The notes under the pieces: generated by a model
The model's database searches: none
The model's input: only the letters and a program-made list of their open reading frames with translations
Told to the model about the DNA's origin: nothing
Program-made: the position numbers and the translations under genes
Shown: positions 7,782 through 17,402 of the stretch, one piece after another
Layout of the letters: each line of letters starts with the position of its first letter
Position numbering within the stretch: the stretch's first letter is position 1
Assembly (NCBI RefSeq): GCF_900186465.1
Contig: NZ_LT891959.1
Location: 310,001 to 374,000 of the forward strand
Length of the DNA: 64,000 nt
DNA from: Centipeda felix
GTDB taxonomy: Bacteria; Bacillota; Negativicutes; Selenomonadales; Selenomonadaceae
Direction of reading: 5' to 3'

Positions 7782-9524
7782 TCAGAGCTGCGCCGCAACG
7801 TTGCCGACAAGCCGCCCATAGACGAGTGCAAAGGCATGGCTGACGCCTGCCGTCACCACAGGGTAATCTCCGACAAAGCGTCCGCCCTGCGTATTGCCGG
7901 CCGCATACAGTCCGGGAATGCCGTGATACTCTGCATCCAGTACGTTGCCGTCCTCGGGGTTCACCGTCAGTCCGCCCATATTGACCAGGAGAGCCCCGCC
8001 AAGCATCTTGCCCGCATAGAACGGCGGCTTCTCAAGGGGAAAGAGGCGCTTCGCGGCCTTACCGAAATCCCGGTCCTGATGCGCATTGGCAAGCTCGTTA
8101 TAGCGTGCGATCTCCGCCAGTATCGTACGCTGTACGGCAGGGCGGTCCGGCGCGAGTGCCGCCGCGAGTTCCTCGATGCTGCCCGCCTTGATGAGTCCCG
8201 GCGTCTTATCCAGATCTTCGCGCGAGGTATATGATGTCCGTCCGAGCGACCACTGACAGTCCGGCGGGAGTTTCGGGTTCTCGGCGGCAGGAACGCAGTG
8301 GTTTACGCTCCCGTGGGAAACGCCCATCGCGCCCAGCTGCTCCGGCCAGTTGTCATCAAAGATCTGCCATGCGTAGCTGCCTCGCTGACGATAAATGGCG
8401 CAGGAGAGCTGCTGTCCGCCAATGTCCTCGTTGACGAACCGCTGTCCGTCGTCGTTGAGCAGGAGATAGGCATCGACACCGAGCGGACCGCCGAGCGTAT
8501 GGATCATCGGCGCGTGAGGACCGTCCTCGATCTTGCCGCCGACCCATGCCGCCATCCGATGCCCATCGCCCGTATTCGTCGGCGTATCCCATGCGTCGCG
8601 ATTCGGGAATACGTTCAGATAATCGACTGCCCATGGAACAAAATACGACATCATCTCCTTGTTGTTGCCGTAGTCCCCTGTCGCCAGAATCACGGCCTTG
8701 CGTGCCGTACACTGGACGATCTTCCCGTGAATGTCCTCGCCGATCACCGCCGTCACACGTCCGCCGTCCTCCTCACGGACGAGCTTCTTGGCACGCGTTG
8801 CATAGATGAACTTGCAGCCCTGCGCGAGGCATTTCTCATAGACCAGCGTCAGCAGCGGCTCCTGACTCGGCAGGAGCGTCATCACCGTCGGATAGGTCGG
8901 GCTGTTCTCCTCGCTGCGATTGTACCCCGACGGGAGCGGATAGTGCATCATCTGCAGGTTGATCTTCGTGCGGTCGAGCTCTGTATCCGTCTCTTTCATC
9001 ACGTGGACGGCAGGCGCGAGGTCGAGCATCCAGTCAAAGTCCTCGCCGCTGTGCTCCGCCCAGTAGTTCCACATGCGCTGATCGGCACGGTAGCCCATTT
9101 GCTTCATATTTTCGAGGATGGCGGCATTCTTGTCAAAGCTGATGCCCAGCTCCCGCTGATAACGGTTGCCGATCGTGCCGAACTGTCCGCTGCGGCACTG
9201 CCATGTACTCGCCCGCTCCATGACAAGAACAGACGCCCCGTGCTCCGATGCCGCACGCGCCGCCGTCAGACCCGCAAGGCCTGCGCCGACGATGACAATG
9301 TCCGCACTGTACGTATCGCTGATTTTCTCCGCTGGAATCTCCGGTGCTGTCCCGAGCCACGCGGGCGGCGGCGGTGCTCCTTCCGGCGCCTTGGGCGGGA
9401 TGAGGTGATCGTTGGGATTCGCGGCGCAGCCCGTCAGCAGTGTCGGCGCGGCGACGAGTCCCCCCAATGCAAGTGCGCTCCCTTTGAGAAAGTTTCTGCG
9501 GCTCAGTTCCGCGTTCTCTTTCAT
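7782..9524 (-). CDS. Tat-exported lipoprotein flavoprotein reductase (fumarate/urocanate reductase family)
   Basis: A 580-residue FAD-binding protein. The N-terminus has a twin-arginine motif SRRNFLKG, a hydrophobic segment and a lipobox-like LLTGC, so it is probably exported folded and lipid-anchored outside the cytoplasm. The FAD motif GAGLAGLTAARAA and the C-terminal GLYAAGNTQGGRFVGDYP are typical of the fumarate reductase/succinate dehydrogenase flavoprotein fold used by fumarate, urocanate and related reductases. Paired with the multiheme cytochrome at 7241, it likely reduces an organic terminal acceptor at the expense of menaquinol. The acceptor is not determinable from sequence alone. 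It has its own promoter. Confidence 0.85.
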   Translation of the reverse strand: MKENAELSRRNFLKGSALALGGLVAAPTLLTGCAANPNDHLIPPKAPEGAPPPPAWLGTAPEIPAEKISDTYSADIVIVGAGLAGLTAARAASEHGASVLVMERASTWQCRSGQFGTIGNRYQRELGISFDKNAAILENMKQMGYRADQRMWNYWAEHSGEDFDWMLDLAPAVHVMKETDTELDRTKINLQMMHYPLPSGYNRSEENSPTYPTVMTLLPSQEPLLTLVYEKCLAQGCKFIYATRAKKLVREEDGGRVTAVIGEDIHGKIVQCTARKAVILATGDYGNNKEMMSYFVPWAVDYLNVFPNRDAWDTPTNTGDGHRMAAWVGGKIEDGPHAPMIHTLGGPLGVDAYLLLNDDGQRFVNEDIGGQQLSCAIYRQRGSYAWQIFDDNWPEQLGAMGVSHGSVNHCVPAAENPKLPPDCQWSLGRTSYTSREDLDKTPGLIKAGSIEELAAALAPDRPAVQRTILAEIARYNELANAHQDRDFGKAAKRLFPLEKPPFYAGKMLGGALLVNMGGLTVNPEDGNVLDAEYHGIPGLYAAGNTQGGRFVGDYPVVTAGVSHAFALVYGRLVGNVAAQL

Positions 9525-9549
9525 ACGATCTGCTCCCTTCTATGGAAAT

Positions 9550-9578
9550 ATTATAAGGCGGCGCAGAAATAAACACAA
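9550..9578 (-). promoter_or_regulatory. Promoter of the flavoprotein-cytochrome operon
   Basis: Minus strand TTGTGT (9578-9573), 17-bp spacer, TATAAT (9555-9550), 25 bp before the start codon. Confidence 0.65.
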
Positions 9579-9607
9579 GTTAGTTTGTCATAGGCAATAT
9601 CTATTCA

Positions 9608-9645
9608 AAAGGAGAGAATCTGCCCTCACAGCAGTTCTCTCCTTT
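9608..9645 (-). terminator. Terminator of the polyamine operon
   Basis: AAAGGAGAGAA (9608-9618) pairs with TTCTCTCCTTT (9635-9645), with a T-run following on the minus strand. It sits immediately after the nspC stop codon. Confidence 0.85.
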
Positions 9646-9647
9646 GG

Positions 9648-10784
9648 TCAAAGTCTCATCTTAAAGTCGTCATAGCCGAATGTGCGTACCGTCTCCCATT
9701 CTCCCTGCGGAGAGACGGCAATGATATGCGGCAGCGGCATCCCATTGAACGTATTGTTCTTCACCATCGTATAGATTGCCATATCGCCGAATACGACGCG
9801 GTCGCCGATGCGCAGCGGCGCATCAAACGAGTAGGTTCCAATCGTGTCGCCCGCCAGACAGGTTGGCCCTGCCAGCGTGTACGTATGCGCCTTCTCCCCC
9901 GCTTCGCCCGCGCCGACGACAGGCGGTCGGTAGGGCATCTCGATGACATCGGGCATGTGACAGGCGGCGGAGGTGCTGAGAATCACGTTCCCGCCCCCCT
10001 GCACGTCGAGCACCTCGGAGACGAGAAATCCCGCGTTCAGCGCGACTGCCTCGCCCGGCTCGAGATAGACCGCCACATGATATTTTTCCTGTACGCGGCG
10101 AATCAGTTTCTTGAGCAGGGAAATATCGTAGCCCGCGCGCGTGATATGGTGACCGCCGCCGAAGTTCAGCCACTTCATCCCATGGAGGTACTTTCCGAAC
10201 TTTTCCTCCACGGCATCAAGCGTCTTTTCAAGTGCATCCGCCCCCTGCTCACAGAGCGTATGAAAGTGCAGGCCGTCGAGCCCCGCGAGGAGATCCTCGC
10301 GAAAGTCCGCAGTCTTTACGCCGAGGCGTGACCCCGGTGCACACGGATCGTAGATGGCATGATCCTGCGTCGAGCACTCGGGGTTGATGCGCATCCCGCA
10401 GGACGCACCGTGCAGACGCGCCGCTGTGCCGAACCGTTCCCACTGGGAAAACGAATTAAAGATGATATGATCGCAGATCGACGCGAGCTGCTCGATCTCC
10501 TCATCCTCATAGGCGGGCTTAAAAACGTGGTTTTCTTTGCCCATCTCCTCCTGCGAGAGGCGCGCTTCATAGATGCCGCTTGCTGTCGTCCCTGCCAGAT
10601 AGCGCCCAATCAGCGGATAGTAGTGATACATGGAGAAGCACTTTTGTGCGAGGAGAATCGTTGCTCCCGTATCCTCTGCGACCTCGGCAAGGACTTTGAG
10701 GTTCTTCTCCAAGAGCTCTTCATAGACGAGATAGGACGGCGTGGGAACCTCATTCCACTCCGCACGCCATGCATTCGCCGCCAT
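9648..10784 (-). CDS. nspC: Carboxynorspermidine decarboxylase
   Basis: A 378-residue fold-III PLP decarboxylase. The N-terminal lysine that would carry PLP is in LAQKCFSMYHYYPLI and the C-terminal cysteine motif GPTCLAGDTIG is present; both fit NspC rather than ornithine, arginine or diaminopimelate decarboxylases. It removes carboxylate from carboxyspermidine or carboxynorspermidine to give spermidine or norspermidine. Its start overlaps the stop of the preceding carboxynorspermidine synthase gene by one base (TGATG), so the two are translationally coupled. Confidence 0.93.
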   Translation of the reverse strand: MAANAWRAEWNEVPTPSYLVYEELLEKNLKVLAEVAEDTGATILLAQKCFSMYHYYPLIGRYLAGTTASGIYEARLSQEEMGKENHVFKPAYEDEEIEQLASICDHIIFNSFSQWERFGTAARLHGASCGMRINPECSTQDHAIYDPCAPGSRLGVKTADFREDLLAGLDGLHFHTLCEQGADALEKTLDAVEEKFGKYLHGMKWLNFGGGHHITRAGYDISLLKKLIRRVQEKYHVAVYLEPGEAVALNAGFLVSEVLDVQGGGNVILSTSAACHMPDVIEMPYRPPVVGAGEAGEKAHTYTLAGPTCLAGDTIGTYSFDAPLRIGDRVVFGDMAIYTMVKNNTFNGMPLPHIIAVSPQGEWETVRTFGYDDFKMRL

Positions 10785-11983
10785 CAGTCCACCAGCACGG
10801 GGTCATGGCTCTCCTGCCACGGCAGCCCCCACCGATTCAGCGCATCCATGAACGGATCCGGATCGAACTCCTCGACGTTAAAGACGCCGGGTTTCCGCCA
10901 CTTCCCTGTCATGACCATCATCGCGCCGATCATCGCAGGCACGCCCGTGGTATAGGCGACCGCCTGCGAGCCGACCTCGGCGTAGCATTTCTCATGGTCG
11001 CAGACATTGTAAAGATAGTAGTTCTTCTCTGCATCGTCCTTCTTCCCACGGAAGATGCAACCGATGTTCGTCTTGCCCTTCGTCCGCGGTCCAAGGCTCG
11101 CAGGATCGGGCAGCACTGCCTTCAGGAACTGGAGCGGGATGATCTTCTTTCCCTCAAAGTCAATCGGATCGATCGAGGTCATGCCGACATTCTCGAGGCA
11201 GCGCAGATGCGTCAGATAGCTCTCGCCGAACGTCATAAAGAAGCGGATGCGCTTGATCCCCTTGATGTTCTTCGCGAGAGACTCCAACTCCTCGTGATGG
11301 AGGAGGTACATATCCTTTTTGCCGACCTCGGCAAAGTCATAGACGCGCTTAATCTCCATCGGCTTCGTCTCGACCCACGCGCCGTCCTCCCAATAGCTGC
11401 CGTTTGCCGATACCTCGCGGATGTTGATCTCCGGATTGAAATTCGTCGCAAAGGGGTAGCCATGGTCGCCTCCGTTGCAGTCGAGGATGTCGATGTAGTT
11501 GATCTCGTCGAATTCATGCTTCATCGCATAGGCGCTGAAAACGCCCGTCACCCCGGGGTCAAAGCCTGAGCCGAGGAGAGCCGTCAGCCCTGCCGCACGG
11601 AAGCGGTCAGCATACGCCCACTGCCAGCTGTACTCAAACTTTGCCGTATCCTCCGGCTCGTAGTTCGCCGTATCCACATAGTGAACGCCCGCCGCAAGAC
11701 ATGCATCCATGATGTGCAGATCCTGATACGGGAGTGCCAGATTCAGCACGACGTCGGGCTGAAAATCCTTGATGAGTGCCGTCAGGGCAGGCACATCGTC
11801 TGCATCGACGGCAGCGGTGTGAATCTTCGTTTTGCCGCCATCCAGTTTTGCCTTCAGCGCATCGCATTTTGACTTCGTACGAGAGGCGATGAGGATCTCC
11901 TCAAACACCTCGGGATTCTGACAGCATTTATGCACGGCGACGCTCGCCACACCGCCCGCACCGATAATCATCGCTTTTCCCAT
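10784..11983 (-). CDS. Carboxynorspermidine synthase (saccharopine dehydrogenase family)
   Basis: A 399-residue protein with an N-terminal Rossmann motif IGAGGVASVAVHKC and the fold of saccharopine dehydrogenase-like reductases. Directly next to nspC, it is best read as the enzyme that condenses aspartate semialdehyde with putrescine or diaminopropane to make carboxy(nor)spermidine. Selenomonas-type bacteria depend on polyamines and carry them in peptidoglycan in some species, so this route is plausible as the main spermidine source. Start MGKAMIIG at 11983 follows GAAGGAGG; a longer frame lacks a ribosome site. Confidence 0.92.
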   Translation of the reverse strand: MGKAMIIGAGGVASVAVHKCCQNPEVFEEILIASRTKSKCDALKAKLDGGKTKIHTAAVDADDVPALTALIKDFQPDVVLNLALPYQDLHIMDACLAAGVHYVDTANYEPEDTAKFEYSWQWAYADRFRAAGLTALLGSGFDPGVTGVFSAYAMKHEFDEINYIDILDCNGGDHGYPFATNFNPEINIREVSANGSYWEDGAWVETKPMEIKRVYDFAEVGKKDMYLLHHEELESLAKNIKGIKRIRFFMTFGESYLTHLRCLENVGMTSIDPIDFEGKKIIPLQFLKAVLPDPASLGPRTKGKTNIGCIFRGKKDDAEKNYYLYNVCDHEKCYAEVGSQAVAYTTGVPAMIGAMMVMTGKWRKPGVFNVEEFDPDPFMDALNRWGLPWQESHDPVLVD

Positions 11984-12010
11984 GAAAACGCCTCCTTCAT
12001 CGATGTTTCT

Positions 12011-12039
12011 ATCATACAACAGGAAAAGGGTCACTGCAA
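12011..12039 (-). promoter_or_regulatory. Promoter of the polyamine operon
   Basis: Minus strand TTGCAG (12039-12034), 17-bp spacer, TATGAT (12016-12011). It overlaps the hairpin that follows the chemoreceptor gene. Confidence 0.6.
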
Positions 12040-12053
12040 GAGCAGCGACCCTT
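12026..12053 (-). terminator. Terminator of the chemoreceptor gene
   Basis: AAGGGTCACTGC (12026-12037) pairs with GCAGCGACCCTT (12042-12053) with one mismatch, and TTTTCC follows on the minus strand. A second hairpin (AGTACGGA with TCCGTACT, 12076-12104) lies between it and the stop codon. Confidence 0.75.
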
Positions 12054-12106
12054 ATTGAAGTTTACGTTTTAAGGAAGTACGGACCGCTTCACTCTATCCG
12101 TACTTC

Positions 12107-14113
12107 TCAGAGCTTGAACTTCTTCGTCTCATCCGCAAGCTCGTCTGCAAGCCCCGAGAGGCGGCGCGTTGATGCCGCAATCTCCTGCATCGAGGCAGAC
12201 TGTTCCTCCGTCGCCGCCGATACGTTCTGTGCGCCGTCCGCATTCGCTGTGCTGACCTTCTGGATCTCCTCGATCTGTGCACGTACCGTCTGCGTATCAT
12301 CCTCCATCTTTCGGATGCCTGCAGTGATATCCTTCACGCCGTCGCCGAGCTGCTGAATTGACTCTGCAATCGACTGGAACACCTCATCCGCCGTACGGAC
12401 TGAGTCCAGACCATGCCCGACGTACTCATCTCCGTGCTTTCCTGCATCGATGGCACGTTCCATATCTGCCTGCACGGACTGCATCGTCTCAGAGATCTTC
12501 TTCGAGAATTCACCGGACTCTTCGGCGAGCTTTCTGACCTCTTCGGCAACAACGGCAAATCCGCGCCCGTGCTCACCTGCACGAGCCGCCTCAATCGCAG
12601 CGTTTAAAGCAAGCAGATTCGTCTGCTCGGCAATGCTGCCGATGACCTCGACGCTGTGGCTGATCTCCTCCGAGCTCTTGCCAAGCGCAGAGATTGCGGC
12701 ATCCACGGTCTCCGAGCCGGTCTTGATCTGCTCCATATACTTGACGACCTCGTCGATGGAGCGACGTCCCTCGCGGACGCGTTCTACCGTATTGTTCGTC
12801 ACCTCCGCGACTGTTCCGACCTGTTTCGACATCTCTTCTGCCTGACCCGAAATGGACGCCGTGGCATTTGCGACAGAGGAGGAAGCCTCCGACTGACGCT
12901 CTACGCCTTCTGCAATCTCGGTGATCGACATGGCAACATGATTGGATGCCTCTGCAGACTGCTGAGAAGCATCGGTAAGGCCCTCTGCCGATGTCGAAAG
13001 TTCCGCCGCATTGGACTGAATCCGCTGAATCAGCGTATTGAGTGTATGGCGCATCTTGACCAAGCCGTCCGAGAGCTGCCCCAACTCATCCTGTGAGGTA
13101 ATTGTCTTTGGCGTTTCGCGCAGATCCCCGCTGTTGATAACCTCGCAGACGTGTACCGCCTTCTGAACATTTGCCGCGAAACTGTTCGAAATGAAGAAAA
13201 TAATCACCGAGATGGCGAGGAGGATAACGATCGTCAGCCCCGCGAGCACCATCAGCAGTGTATGGGCATCTTCAAGGATCTCACTGTCGGACGCCTCCAA
13301 CATAATGACCCAGCGCCGTCCGTCGAGGTGAATCGGCACAAGCGAACCCGTCATCTCCTCGCCTGACTCACGCTCATAGTGCGCGAGCACAGGTTCATCC
13401 TTGTCGATCACAGATTTGAAGGCATCCACGAGGCTCGTCGAGATCTTAACACTCGATACTTCCTTGCTGAAATCGAGCTTGCCGACCTGCGCCGGCTCGT
13501 TCGGATGAATGATGACAAGCCCCGTCTCATCCATGACAACGAGCTGCCCCGTGCGGTACGTCGCCATCTTCGACAGGGTTTCATCAAAACGTGAGAGCCC
13601 AATCGAGCCGCCAACTACACCGGTAACGACTCCGTTTTCTATGACAGGAACAGCAATCACGCTGACAACCTTACCGGTAACATCTGAAATCACCGGCTCA
13701 GAGACAATCGTCTTGCCCGACTGCACCACTTGAGGGAGATAGGCACGGCTGGAACGGTCCAAATCATTGCCGTCGGAATCGAAGCCGATCCCGTTGACAT
13801 CGGTATAGGCGAGATTCGAAAACACTTCTGTATTCTGCTTTACATCCTGCAGCGCTCGAATCTTTGCTTCCCGGTCACCATGAACCATAGCATCGCTCTT
13901 TGCCGCGATCTTAAGGTACGCCTCATTCGTATCAAAGAGACGCTGCACCTCAAGCGCTGCCTGCTTGCCGACGCCCTTGCCGATCGTATCCGCATCATCC
14001 ACGAGCATATTGCTCGCCATCTTGTAGCTGACGCCGAAGAACACAAAAAATCCAATGAGCATCACGGGCAAGATGGATACTAAAAACTTTGTCCGAATTG
14101 ATTTGAATTGCAT
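12107..14113 (-). CDS. Methyl-accepting chemotaxis protein with periplasmic Cache domain
   Basis: A 668-residue chemoreceptor. A first membrane helix (about residues 10-30) leads to a periplasmic ligand-binding segment of roughly 240 residues with Cache features ([20 protein letters not shown], then [10 protein letters not shown]). A second helix ([20 protein letters not shown]), a HAMP segment and a long coiled-coil signalling domain with the conserved hairpin tip ([19 protein letters not shown]) follow. It should feed the CheA/CheW kinase complex; the ligand is unknown. The start at 14113 follows GGGAGGGG; an ATG 15 bp earlier overlaps the ribosome site. Confidence 0.93.
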   Translation of the reverse strand: MQFKSIRTKFLVSILPVMLIGFFVFFGVSYKMASNMLVDDADTIGKGVGKQAALEVQRLFDTNEAYLKIAAKSDAMVHGDREAKIRALQDVKQNTEVFSNLAYTDVNGIGFDSDGNDLDRSSRAYLPQVVQSGKTIVSEPVISDVTGKVVSVIAVPVIENGVVTGVVGGSIGLSRFDETLSKMATYRTGQLVVMDETGLVIIHPNEPAQVGKLDFSKEVSSVKISTSLVDAFKSVIDKDEPVLAHYERESGEEMTGSLVPIHLDGRRWVIMLEASDSEILEDAHTLLMVLAGLTIVILLAISVIIFFISNSFAANVQKAVHVCEVINSGDLRETPKTITSQDELGQLSDGLVKMRHTLNTLIQRIQSNAAELSTSAEGLTDASQQSAEASNHVAMSITEIAEGVERQSEASSSVANATASISGQAEEMSKQVGTVAEVTNNTVERVREGRRSIDEVVKYMEQIKTGSETVDAAISALGKSSEEISHSVEVIGSIAEQTNLLALNAAIEAARAGEHGRGFAVVAEEVRKLAEESGEFSKKISETMQSVQADMERAIDAGKHGDEYVGHGLDSVRTADEVFQSIAESIQQLGDGVKDITAGIRKMEDDTQTVRAQIEEIQKVSTANADGAQNVSAATEEQSASMQEIAASTRRLSGLADELADETKKFKL

Positions 14114-14148
14114 AATGACCCCTCCCAATTCATAACCCCGCTATAGAA

Positions 14149-14177
14149 ATATTACCACGAGCTTTAATCCTTTGCAA
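14149..14177 (-). promoter_or_regulatory. Promoter of the chemoreceptor gene
   Basis: Minus strand TTGCAA (14177-14172), 17-bp spacer, TAATAT (14154-14149), 35 bp before the start codon. Confidence 0.6.
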
Positions 14178-14235
14178 ACATTTTTCAGAGGAAAAGTGCT
14201 CCTATACGAAAAAAATGGTTTCTTTTCGGCTTGCT

Positions 14236-14264
14236 ATGACAGAGTGAGCGAGTTGTGTTATAAT
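14236..14264 (+). promoter_or_regulatory. Promoter of the 14322-18770 operon
   Basis: ATGACA (14236-14241), 17-bp spacer, perfect TATAAT (14259-14264), 57 bp before the first start codon. Confidence 0.7.
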
Positions 14265-14321
14265 GTGCTCGTGTATTTTCCCTTTTAAGAAGCGATACGA
14301 CGAAACGAAAGGATTAGCTAT

Positions 14322-15551
14322 ATGGCTGTTCACGTCATTAACGAGTCGCGGCGCTGCCTTCAGTGCAAAAAGCCGCTGTGCCGCCTGCAGGGCTGCCCCG
14401 TACAGACGAATGTTCCTGAGATGATCCGCCTCTTCCTCGACGGGAAGATCAACGAGGCGGGTGCGATGCTCTACGACAACAACCCCATGAGTGTGTTCTG
14501 TTCACTGGTCTGCGACCATGATGCCCAGTGTGAAGGGCACTGCATTCAGGGGCGGCGCGGCGCACCCATTCAGATCTCGAGCATCGAGCACTACATTTCA
14601 GACACCTACCTGGACAAGCTCGTCCTCGCACGCAAGTCCTACAATGGGCACAATGTCGCTGTCATCGGGGCAGGACCTGCAGGCATTGTCGTCGCGGTCA
14701 AGCTGGCACAGGAGGGATACGGTGTCACCATCTTCGAGCGGATGCAGAAAATCGGCGGCATGCTGCGCTACGGCATTCCGGATTTTCGCCTGCCGCCCTC
14801 GACGATTGACCGCTATGCCGAGAAGCTCCTGACGCTCGGCATCCACATCCGCCCGAATACAACCATCGGCGGTGCAATCAGCGTGGATGACCTCTTCCGC
14901 GACGGCTATGAGGCAATCTTTATGGGCACAGGCGCATGGCGCGCCAAGAGTCTCGGCATTCATGGCGAGACGCTCGGCAACTGCCACTTTGCCGTCAACT
15001 ATCTCCAAAACCCCGACGTATACCATCTTGGCGACCGCGTCGCTGTCATCGGCTCGGGCAACTCCGCGATGGATGTTGCGCGGACGGCAATCCGCAAGGG
15101 GAGCCGCTATGTCACGATCTACGCACGGCGCAACGGCATCTCCGCGAGTGAACGGGAGCTGGAATACGCACTCATGGACGGCTGTGAGATCCAGTATGCA
15201 AAGGGCATTCACTCCGTCACCCCCGAGGGTCCCATGATGTACGACCGCGTCTTCGACGAGAACCAGAAGCTCATCAGTGAGGGGGAGCCATATCTCATCC
15301 CTGCCGACAGCACGGTCATCGCAGCAAGTCAGGCGGCAAAGGATAAGATCGTGCGCACGACGACGGGCATTCATCTGAACGAGAAGGGGCTGGTCAAGGT
15401 TGATGAGAACGGCATGACCGACCGCGACGGCGTATTCTCGGCGGGCGACGTCGTGTTCGGCCCGTGGAATGTCGTGCAGGTCGTCAAGGAGGCGAAACAT
15501 ACCGCCGACGCCATGATCCGGTACCTGAAAGCGCGCGAAGCCAACGTGTAA
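14322..15551 (+). CDS. NAD(P)-dependent oxidoreductase, glutamate synthase small subunit (GltD)-like
   Basis: A 409-residue flavoprotein. The N-terminal cysteine clusters (CLQCKKPLCRLQGC and later CSLVCDHDAQCEGHC) fit the two [4Fe-4S] sites of GltD-type subunits. They are followed by an FAD motif (IGAGPAGIVVA), an NADP motif (VIGSGNSAMDVARTA) and the C-terminal AGDVVFGPWNVVQVV. No GltB-type large subunit is in the window, so it may work as a stand-alone reductase such as the sulfide dehydrogenase/NfnB relatives. An AAAGGA site precedes the start. It is the first gene of a run that continues into trpE, 49 bp from the next gene. Confidence 0.85.
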   Translation: MAVHVINESRRCLQCKKPLCRLQGCPVQTNVPEMIRLFLDGKINEAGAMLYDNNPMSVFCSLVCDHDAQCEGHCIQGRRGAPIQISSIEHYISDTYLDKLVLARKSYNGHNVAVIGAGPAGIVVAVKLAQEGYGVTIFERMQKIGGMLRYGIPDFRLPPSTIDRYAEKLLTLGIHIRPNTTIGGAISVDDLFRDGYEAIFMGTGAWRAKSLGIHGETLGNCHFAVNYLQNPDVYHLGDRVAVIGSGNSAMDVARTAIRKGSRYVTIYARRNGISASERELEYALMDGCEIQYAKGIHSVTPEGPMMYDRVFDENQKLISEGEPYLIPADSTVIAASQAAKDKIVRTTTGIHLNEKGLVKVDENGMTDRDGVFSAGDVVFGPWNVVQVVKEAKHTADAMIRYLKAREANV

Positions 15552-15600
15552 CCGCCAAGAACGCCCGTGTTTCCCCAAGAGGAAAGAAAGGAAGAGTGCC

Positions 15601-15906
15601 ATGAGCATGAACGATCACGAGATCACTGACCTCGTCCGTCAGATGGCAAAGCCCCCCGCCCCCCCCACCTACACCGATGCTGATGTGGAGGAACTGGTGC
15701 GGATGCATGCAGGCGGACGCCACAAAATGCGCAGTGAGGCGGAGATCCTCGCACGCTATAATCTCGGCCGCAAGCAGTACAAGCAGCTGAAACACAGCCG
15801 CGAGAACAACCGCGAGCAGCAGCAGATGCTCTACGCGGAGCTGAAGGTGCTCGGCTGGATTCTCGGACGTAAGGAGCGCGAGGTCGTCACGGAGATCAAT
15901 CAATGA
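15601..15906 (+). CDS. Small protein of unknown function coupled to trpE
   Basis: A 101-residue, charged, probably cytoplasmic protein without signal peptide or membrane helix. The middle reads EEILARYN-like helical sequence and LGRKQYKQLKHSRENNREQQ, rich in lysine, arginine and glutamine, which could suit nucleic-acid or protein binding; this is speculation. It has a good ribosome site (AAGGAAGAG), and its TGA overlaps the trpE start in ATGA, which supports real translation. No family is recognised. Confidence 0.7.
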   Translation: MSMNDHEITDLVRQMAKPPAPPTYTDADVEELVRMHAGGRHKMRSEAEILARYNLGRKQYKQLKHSRENNREQQQMLYAELKVLGWILGRKEREVVTEINQ

Positions 15907-17402
15907 AGCTGAGCCACACCAAAGAGGATTTTATCAGAGCAGCAAAAACAGCAAATCTCGTCACCGTCTCTACGGAGCTGACAATGGATCTCGACACGCC
16001 CGTCTCCATCTACTATAAGCTGGTCGGCGAAAAAAAAGGCTATATCATGGAGTCCGTCGATACGACACAGCAGCAGTTCGGGCGCTACTCCTTCATCGGC
16101 GGCGAGCCATTCGTGCGCGTGCAGGTCTTTGCTGACAAGCTGCTCATCAACGAAAACGGCCTGATGAAGAGCATCTTGGGTGCACCGCATGATACGATGA
16201 AGAAATACGCGGCGCACTTTACCCCTGCGGAGGACAAGGAACAGCTGCCGCTCGTCCACGGCGGACTGGCAGGCTACTTCTCCTATGAGGCGGCTGCGAC
16301 GTTCGACCGCGTACGCGGCGTTCATCTCGGCGGTGAGCATCTGCTCGGGCAGTTTATGATGTGCCGCTATCTCGTCGTCTACGATGCTCTGCGCAACAGT
16401 GCACGTCTGCACTACCTTGCCGACATCAAGGAGGGGGATGATGCGGGCGATCTGTATGACGTGATTGCCGACCGCCTCTCTGCCATGCGCAGCCGCCTTG
16501 CCGCCCCCTGTACCCTGCCTGCAGCACCGCCGAGCAAACGGTCAGCGCCCATTGACTTTATGGCACAGTACGGAACGGCGCCGACGGAATTTCTGGAGAC
16601 AGTCAAAACGGTCAAGGAGCATATCTATGCCGGCGACATCTTTCAGGCAGTGCCCTCCTTCCGCTTCTGCGCCAAGATTACGCGCCCGCCGTTCCTCTTC
16701 TATCGGCGTCTGCGGCAGGTCAACCCTTCCCCCTATATGTTCTACTACAACTTCGGCGCAGTTAAACTCGTCGGAGCATCCCCTGAGATGCTGATCAAGG
16801 TGGCGGGCAGCACTGTCTATACCTACCCCATCGCAGGAACGCGAAAACGCGGTGCAAGCGACGAGGAGGATGCGCGTCTCGCAGCTGATCTGCGTGCAGA
16901 CGAGAAGGAATGTGCCGAGCACGCCATGCTCGTCGACCTCGCACGCAACGACCTCGGCCGCATCAGCGTCCCGGGCACGGTGCGTGTGCCAAAGCTGATG
17001 GCGGTCGAACGGTTCTCCCACGTCTCCCACATGGTAAGCAGTGTCGTCGGTGAAATCGCCCCGCATTACGCACCCATGGACGTCCTGCGTGCCACCTTTC
17101 CCGCAGGAACAGTCAGTGGTGCGCCGAAGCTGCGCGCCATGGAGATCATCCACGAGCTCGAGCCGCAGGAACGCGGCTTTTACGCGGGAACCGTCGGCTA
17201 CATGGACTTTCGGGGCAACATGGATATGTGCATCACCCTGCGCACCATGTGCATCGAAAGCGACGACACGGCAATCATCCAGGCGGGAGCGGGCATTGTC
17301 AAGGATTCCGTGCCCGAAAAGGAATACCTCGAGATCCTGCAGAAGGCAAAGGCTCTCTTCGAGGTGGTAGAGGAGGTCGAGAACAATGCTGCTTTTGCTT
17401 GA
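15903..17402 (+). CDS. trpE: Anthranilate synthase component I
   Basis: A 499-residue chorismate-utilising enzyme that makes anthranilate from chorismate using ammonia from TrpG, the first committed step to tryptophan. The C-terminal catalytic domain contains YPIAGTRKRG; the alanine in PIAGT argues for anthranilate synthase, because PabB proteins carry a lysine there. Further motifs are HAMLVDLARNDLGR, FPAGTVSGAPK and IIQAGAGIVKDS. The first base is shared with the preceding small gene and its end overlaps trpG by 17 bases. The downstream trpDCFBA genes are absent from the window. Confidence 0.94.
   Translation: MKLSHTKEDFIRAAKTANLVTVSTELTMDLDTPVSIYYKLVGEKKGYIMESVDTTQQQFGRYSFIGGEPFVRVQVFADKLLINENGLMKSILGAPHDTMKKYAAHFTPAEDKEQLPLVHGGLAGYFSYEAAATFDRVRGVHLGGEHLLGQFMMCRYLVVYDALRNSARLHYLADIKEGDDAGDLYDVIADRLSAMRSRLAAPCTLPAAPPSKRSAPIDFMAQYGTAPTEFLETVKTVKEHIYAGDIFQAVPSFRFCAKITRPPFLFYRRLRQVNPSPYMFYYNFGAVKLVGASPEMLIKVAGSTVYTYPIAGTRKRGASDEEDARLAADLRADEKECAEHAMLVDLARNDLGRISVPGTVRVPKLMAVERFSHVSHMVSSVVGEIAPHYAPMDVLRATFPAGTVSGAPKLRAMEIIHELEPQERGFYAGTVGYMDFRGNMDMCITLRTMCIESDDTAIIQAGAGIVKDSVPEKEYLEILQKAKALFEVVEEVENNAAFA

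Noticed and set aside
14265-14321. T-box or trp leader before the trpEG operon
   Set aside because: No specifier hairpin, antiterminator or Trp-rich leader peptide could be seen in the short leader.
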